From Verticillium longisporum (Eukaryota; Ascomycota; Sordariomycetes; Glomerellales; Plectosphaerellaceae), in assembly GCA_019188255.1 (NCBI GenBank), contig JAETXT010000005.1, forward strand, positions 682,001-746,000: a DNA stretch of 64,000 bases. The letters run 5' to 3'. How positions within the stretch are numbered: the first letter of the stretch is position 1; the number at the start of each line of letters is the position of its first letter. The position numbers and the translations under genes were made by a program. Under the pieces are notes generated by a model, which had not been told where the DNA came from, ran no database searches, and saw only the letters and a list, made by a program, of their open reading frames with translations. This document shows, piece after piece, positions 59,221 through 64,000 of this stretch.

Positions 59221-60158
59221 TTTGCGGGACGAAGCTGAAGGGGACGGCGGCCGGCTGCGACAATTGATCCCACTGCCAATGCCCACTGCCAAACTAGCGC
59301 CGTCTTCCTCCCACCCTTGTCACCCCTGTGAGCTGCCTAGGAGGCCTTTTCGTCCCTCTTTCCCCCTCTCGAAACGGCGCAGAGCGGGGAGAGCATGTGC
59401 CTCTCTGGCCCCTGAATCCTGGCCAAGCGAGGCGGCCTACCTCCCTACCTCCCTACCTTAACCATCGGAGTACACTTGGTACAGTACCTACCGAGGTCCT
59501 CGACACAAGAGCCTTGTCCCGTCCGCAAGCAGCCAAATGACGGGAATGTCGACCGCAATTTAGGCACGGCTCTAGGGGACGCCCATGGTTACGCTGAGGG
59601 GACGCTGAGGGGACGCTGAGGGAGCCGCTGTGGGCCTGTTGTGGGGACTGGCTCATGGAGGATCGTCAGGTCCCTGATTATCTGAAACATGGCCGATCCA
59701 CCTTATGTAATGACCACGGCCCCGTCTCCGTCCGCGCTGCGCTGCGCCACGCTTCCACTGCCCTTGGACACACTTGGACACACAAGCCACAGCTTGCTGA
59801 CTGATGTCCTTCTTGGGAAGGTACCTTACCATGTTGCGACGATGTCCTGCAGATCGCACCTGGCCTGGTATCCGGCACTGGACCTGGTTATATTCCGATC
59901 CTTCTGCTTCGGCCCCCAAACGCATCATCATCCCATGTGCAGACTAAAGAGCTATTCTCATCGCGGCCCCCATCATTTGACATTTGACCTTCGGTACTTG
60001 GTCTCCCCCTTCTCCAAGTGCATCATCTCATCGACCAGAGAGCTAGTGATAAGCTTCAACATGTCATGCCTGCCTGCGTGCCCGCCTACCTCGGCTTCAC
60101 CAGTGACATTCAAGTCGCGACCTTGAATTCTTTCTTGCTTTGAACCAAACACAACACA

Positions 60159-61409
60159 ATGGACGCCAACCCCCAGACGCAGTCTGCCTTCATCACGACC
60201 CTGCCGAGAGAGGTGCGCGATGCCATCTATCTCGAGCTGTGGCGCTCCAGCGGCCTGCGCCAGCACATCCTATTCCACAGCTACGAGAGCGACTCGAACG
60301 CGAGACACTTTTGTCGCTGGGCGTGCACGACCGACTTTTGTGTCGAGAGTCCGCTGCAGCAGGACATCGAGCAACTAAGGCATGACCTTGATGTGCCCCT
60401 CGGCGAGGATATCAAGAAGAATCGAGACCCGAGAGCCACTCTCTATGGCCGACGGATGCAAAGCCCCTGGCTCAACCACTGGGCCTGCGGCGAGCGGGCC
60501 GAAAAGGCCCATGGGTTCGACGCCATCATGGGCTTCCTCACCTCCCGCTTTTGCTGGAAAGGAAAGACGGTGCCCGGTGTCGAGCCCGAGGTCGTCCCAA
60601 ACGTCTACATGCCCATGCTTCTGTCGTGCAAAGCCATGTATGAACGCCGCCCTGCACGATAGAGCCCGGCGCCGATGCACAAGTGCTGATACCCTGCTTC
60701 CAGCTCTGCCGAATGCCTCAGGTCAATCTACGAGTCCACGACATTCGTCTTCACCGACATGAAAACGGTCCAGATGTGGTTTGGCTACTGCGCCTTGTCA
60801 CCGTTCATGCAAGCCTGGCCGAAGCGCGGCCTCACGCCGCCCGCGTTCTACAAGTACGCCAGAACCTTCGAGCTCTCACTGTTTCCCACGTTTCCCCTCG
60901 ACCTGCTCTGCGCGACCAAGGATCTCCCCGGGTTGCCGATGCGGCACGCTGTCTACGACTTTCACTGGCTGCGCTTGGACCGATTTGAGCACCTGACCAA
61001 CGTCAACATATGGATCGAGTCTCGGTCGCTGATGCCTCTGCCCGAGGACGCTCTGAGCTTTTCGGGAATCAAGCATTTCTCTCGCGAGACGCTGCACGAA
61101 GCTCTGGCTTGCTTTTCGAGCGTTCCTTCGGTCACCATCAGCACTGCCCTAGGTCCGGGCATCGGTCCAGAAGATGACGGCCGCGTCGAGGACATTGCTC
61201 CGCCTGGAGTCACGTTGTTCAAGCGCGGCCTTGGAGATCGATTTCACCCGTATCTCAATGCGATCATGCCTGGCAAACCGCTGGACGGACTTATCCATAC
61301 CTGTGTGCAGAGGTTGGTCGCCCCTATCTTTTGCCGAATGGCTCGCGACATTACTGACTGTTTTATAGAGAAGTTCGGTTGGCAACCGAAGGTGGTGGTA
61401 TCAAGCTAG
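60159..61409 (+). CDS. F-box-like (DUF7730-type) hypothetical protein
   Basis: Exons 60159-60637 and 60704-61409 (66-nt intron, GTATGAA to CTTCCAG) give 394 residues. The N-terminal FITTLPREVRDAIYLELWRS resembles the F-box-like opening (LPxEVRxxIY) of a very large family in filamentous fungi, followed by a conserved-looking body with SCKA joined to ISAECLRSIYESTTFVF across the intron. No signal peptide or membrane helix is present. F-box proteins recruit substrates to SCF ubiquitin ligases, but many fungal members lack evidence of that, so the role is open. The last 30 residues may be mis-called: a possible extra intron (61313-61366) would change the C-terminus. It converges on the metallopeptidase gene. 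Confidence 0.72.
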
Positions 61410-62077
61410 ATTAGGCCCACGACTTGTCCATCTGGGAATTGTGATGTTTAGGTTGAGGGGCTTGCTAACCGTGCTGTGTTTTCACCTGTGTATGGGAGCA
61501 GTTCGGGCCGCTCCTGGTGCAGTAATCGTCAAGGAGCAATTGGATCTTCATTAACAAGTTCTTCCTCAGCCCCTGGCCAGCCCCCACGTTCTGTAGCTCC
61601 TCAGGCGCCTCCTGACGTGACAGCGTGTCATTTCACGGAGCCCTCAACGCCATAGACCCTCAATAGACTTTGCAAACAACGTAATACATAAGGTCCGGAT
61701 GTCAGCATAGGCAACTGAGTTAAAAAAGCTGGTCGATGTTCACTGCATGACCACGATAGGCATCATGTCTAACTGCCCGGAATCCTTGCCAGCACAAATG
61801 TGACCGTGGCCTATAATACAGCTTCGTTGTGAATGTGAAATATCTCATCCATTCCCTCATCTTGTATTTCATGGCACTCTGGCATGTTGGTTTGCAGAGT
61901 GTTGTAACTCGAGATACCAAACCAAACATATGGTACTAAGATCGCAAACTATCTCATCATAGGAAAATCTCTTCCAGGTAGAAACAGACAGCTCCTCAAG
62001 TGGCCACGCTGTATTCTTGAGTCCATCTTCCCGTGAAGCATGACTGATCATTCCGAGGCCTGCCCTCGTTGGATGTC
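61410..62077. other. Convergent 3' intergenic region
   Basis: AT-richer spacer with no gene recognised. Confidence 0.45.
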
Positions 62078-63423
62078 TCATCTACGCTTCACCTCGCCGA
62101 GGTCTGTGACGATGTACTTTTTGCCCGCGAATCCATTCTCATAAAGCTCAATGAGCGCAGCCAGCATGGCGAACCAGTCGGGGTTGTCTGTGAATTTGTC
62201 TTCAATGTTGTTGAGCCATCCATAGGCCCTGCCACTAAAGGAGGCATCCGTCATGGCGCCCCAAGGTCCCAGATGGAACATCTGAGTTACCATGTCAGCT
62301 CTCGCAGATCTCGTCCCAATGTAGAAGGCTCTGACAACTTACCTCGTGAAACATCGTCTTCACGATGGAAAACGTCAACAGCCCATCAACGGGACGGGCC
62401 CTCCCCTTGACACGATACTCTTGCAGCGCATCCCCCCTCGTGGTGTCGGCAAAGAGCGCATCACTCCAGGCACCCCAGTTGTTCTGCCGCAGATGGTTGA
62501 GAAAGGACGGATGGAACGTCACGGAGGCGACGACTCTCAACTGGTCTTGACTGGGATCTTCAATGCGCCTCGTGACGGCCATCGGCACGCCTGGTAGCTT
62601 CATGATTTCGGTCCACGGCTTGGCCTCCTGACTGAGCATGGTGGGCAGGTCGGACCTGCCCTGCTCTACAACGCCTCGAATGTTGTCCGTCCAGCCGGCA
62701 TCCTCATTGTCTGGGTCGACAACAGTCAGGTCTGGACGACATGAGATGACCTGAGCGAGAAGAGTTAGTGAACAAACCCCAGCTTCTCGTCCTCGGACGT
62801 GCTCTTACAAAGTGCTTGTGGTGTTCATCTGTGCCCGCCAAGTCCCGCCATGCCTGAGACTTTTCGTATCTCGCATCCGGTGGACCATCCTTGCCAATGG
62901 GCCCTTCAAGCTCTTTGAAAAGCTTGAATTTTTCTGCGGAAGGCGGGTTTCAGTGAACGGGGGCTCAGATTGACGAGACCCGGATGGGTCATGTTGCGTG
63001 CAGCAAAGCGTGCTCGCCCGGGGAGGAAGCAGTACATACCCCTTGCGATATCCAACTTGGTCTTGTAGTCGTCCCCTGTGCCAAGCAGGTTTTCCAAGAC
63101 TTTCTTAAGATTCTTGCCAATGAGCGGGATGTTGGAGTTTCGGAGCGCAGTCTCGCCGTTGCTCGCCCACTTTTTGGCCGTCTCGACGGCGTTGATGATG
63201 GCGTCGGCCGTTGCTGGGTCATCAGCGCCTGCTGCGTCCCGGTCTGTCCAACGACCCTGTCAGTAATGGTTTCTGAGCGGACTGCCACTTCTGCCATCGC
63301 GCAGATTGAACTCAATACGAGAGGTAACGTACAGCAGGATGAGTGAAGCGTCCATTTTATGAAGCCCGCCTCGACCAGAGCGGTGGCTTGTAGAGCCAAG
63401 AACGTCACCTGTAAGAGACGCAT
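62078..63423 (-). CDS. Secreted HExxH zinc metallopeptidase (aspzincin-like)
   Basis: Five exons: 63423-63333, 63243-63040, 62933-62809, 62750-62343 and 62281-62078. Introns are 58-106 nt, all GT-AG, giving a 343-residue protein. MRLLQVTFLALQATALVEA is a signal peptide, then GFIKWTLHSSC. The zinc motif HEMFH (residues 275-279) is created only by splicing exon 4 (KTMFHE) to exon 5 (MFHLGPWGAMTDASFSGRAYG). The downstream TDASFSGRAYGW resembles the GTxDxxYG region of M35 aspzincins, where Asp is the third ligand. The N-terminal half (ATADAIINAVETAKKWASNG and on) fits a propeptide plus helical domain. It is probably an extracellular protease of nutritional or interaction use. Family placement is by motif only. 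For intron 1, the second of two nearby acceptors (TTGGACAG) is the one that keeps the frame. Confidence 0.78.
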
Positions 63424-64000
63424 GTTGAGATATGGAATACCCCACGATAAAACGAACTTGGAAGAGTGGCTAAAGTAAGGGACTTAAAGCCTGCGGTTTC
63501 TGTGCTCAAGTCTGATCTTGGGCGACTTTCTCGCTCGTGCTGGAGATCGAGGACTCGTTGCGCTGCTTTTGTATTCTTTTGACTCTGAGGTCTAGTCATC
63601 TCCTCAACATGAGCAGAGACGGCAACTTGCTGGCATGCGAATGAGATATTCTTAGCATTGCCGTGCCTTGCAACCCTCGAGTGTACACACCCTCTGTTTG
63701 CCTAAAGAGGCTTCATTTTGCAAGTTCACTTGTATCAGCTTTCGTATAAGCCGTCTGACTCCAGGCTCCAAGGCTCAGTCATGGACCCCAGAATCCTTCA
63801 GATGGAACGAGGGGCCGTCGGTTTCTTACTGTCACGTCTAGAACACCTCCAGACGGTCATGTTGCTGGTCACTTTTTCAAGATGACCGTAATCAGATGAC
63901 TGGATGAGAAAAGTGGCAGATCCTGTATGCACATGAACGTTAGAAATGTGTCCCCAGTGGGCGGCAGGAAATGTTGGCCCCAAATGATCGTGTTCATTGC
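63424..64000. promoter_or_regulatory. Upstream region of the metallopeptidase gene
   Basis: No gene is recognised; this should contain the promoter of the minus-strand metallopeptidase. Confidence 0.4.

Larger units (their letters stand above)
58249..60158. other. Divergent intergenic region
   Basis: This holds the upstream regions of the fibroin-like gene (-) and the F-box-like gene (+). It contains TACCTA/TAGGTA clusters at 58890-58926 and 59177-59220, a GA microsatellite at 58925-58962, and a CGCTGAGGGGA-type 11-bp unit repeated about three times at 59592-59622. No gene is recognised. Confidence 0.5.

Overview
The window is nuclear DNA from a filamentous ascomycete, most likely a sordariomycete and possibly hypocrealean; the species is an inference I cannot fix from the sequence. 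Supporting signs: GC-rich coding DNA, short introns (48-110 nt) with GTAAGT/GTATGT-type donors, CTAAC/CTGAC-like branch sites and YAG acceptors, C/T-rich leaders, a PalI-type pH-sensing gene, a TRF-like telomere protein, and a transposon carrying a repeat-induced point mutation (RIP) signature. No tRNA, rRNA, CRISPR array, secondary-metabolite backbone gene or bacterial-type operon was recognised.

Layout. 0-6.6 kb: 3' part of the rRNA-processing helicase ROK1 (+), a broken RNase H-fold gene (-), a Kelch-repeat gene (+), and mitochondrial RCF2 (-). 6.6-14.6 kb: an 8-kb stretch with no convincing gene, ending in the long leader of an SFP1-like zinc-finger regulator (14.65-16.98 kb, +). 18.3-19.3 kb: a nonautonomous Mutator-like (MULE) element with a 9-bp target duplication. 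20.3-29.2 kb: Kelch-BTB gene (-), TRF/Taz1-like telomere-binding gene (+), septin-like GTPase gene (-). 29.2-33.5 kb: no gene seen. 33.5-35.6 kb: ADCK1/MCP2-like mitochondrial kinase gene (-). 35.6-39.8 kb: no gene seen. 39.8-50.1 kb: PalI/RIM9 (+), a repeat-rich hypothetical protein (+), a secreted SGNH/GDSL hydrolase (+) and ribosome-biogenesis ERB1 (-). 51.4-63.4 kb: Zn2Cys6 regulator (+), STIMATE-family membrane protein (+), a Cys-rich fibroin-3-like membrane protein (-), an F-box-like protein (+) and a secreted HExxH metallopeptidase (-).

The genes are mostly dispersed housekeeping and regulatory functions, not a pathway cluster. Three bear on ribosome production: ROK1 and ERB1 act in 40S and 60S assembly, and SFP1 is a regulator of that programme in yeast. 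Their presence in one 50-kb interval is probably chance.

Two observations stand out. First, seven otherwise conserved genes are broken by about eleven 1-nt reading-frame errors, nearly all of which would be healed by adding one base to a homopolymer. This points to systematic homopolymer deletion in the assembly, so most broken genes here are probably intact in the organism. Second, the MULE element holds three copies of its terminal repeat whose differences are CpA-to-TpA changes on both strands, which shows RIP directly inside the window. I did not find a convincing new multi-gene system.
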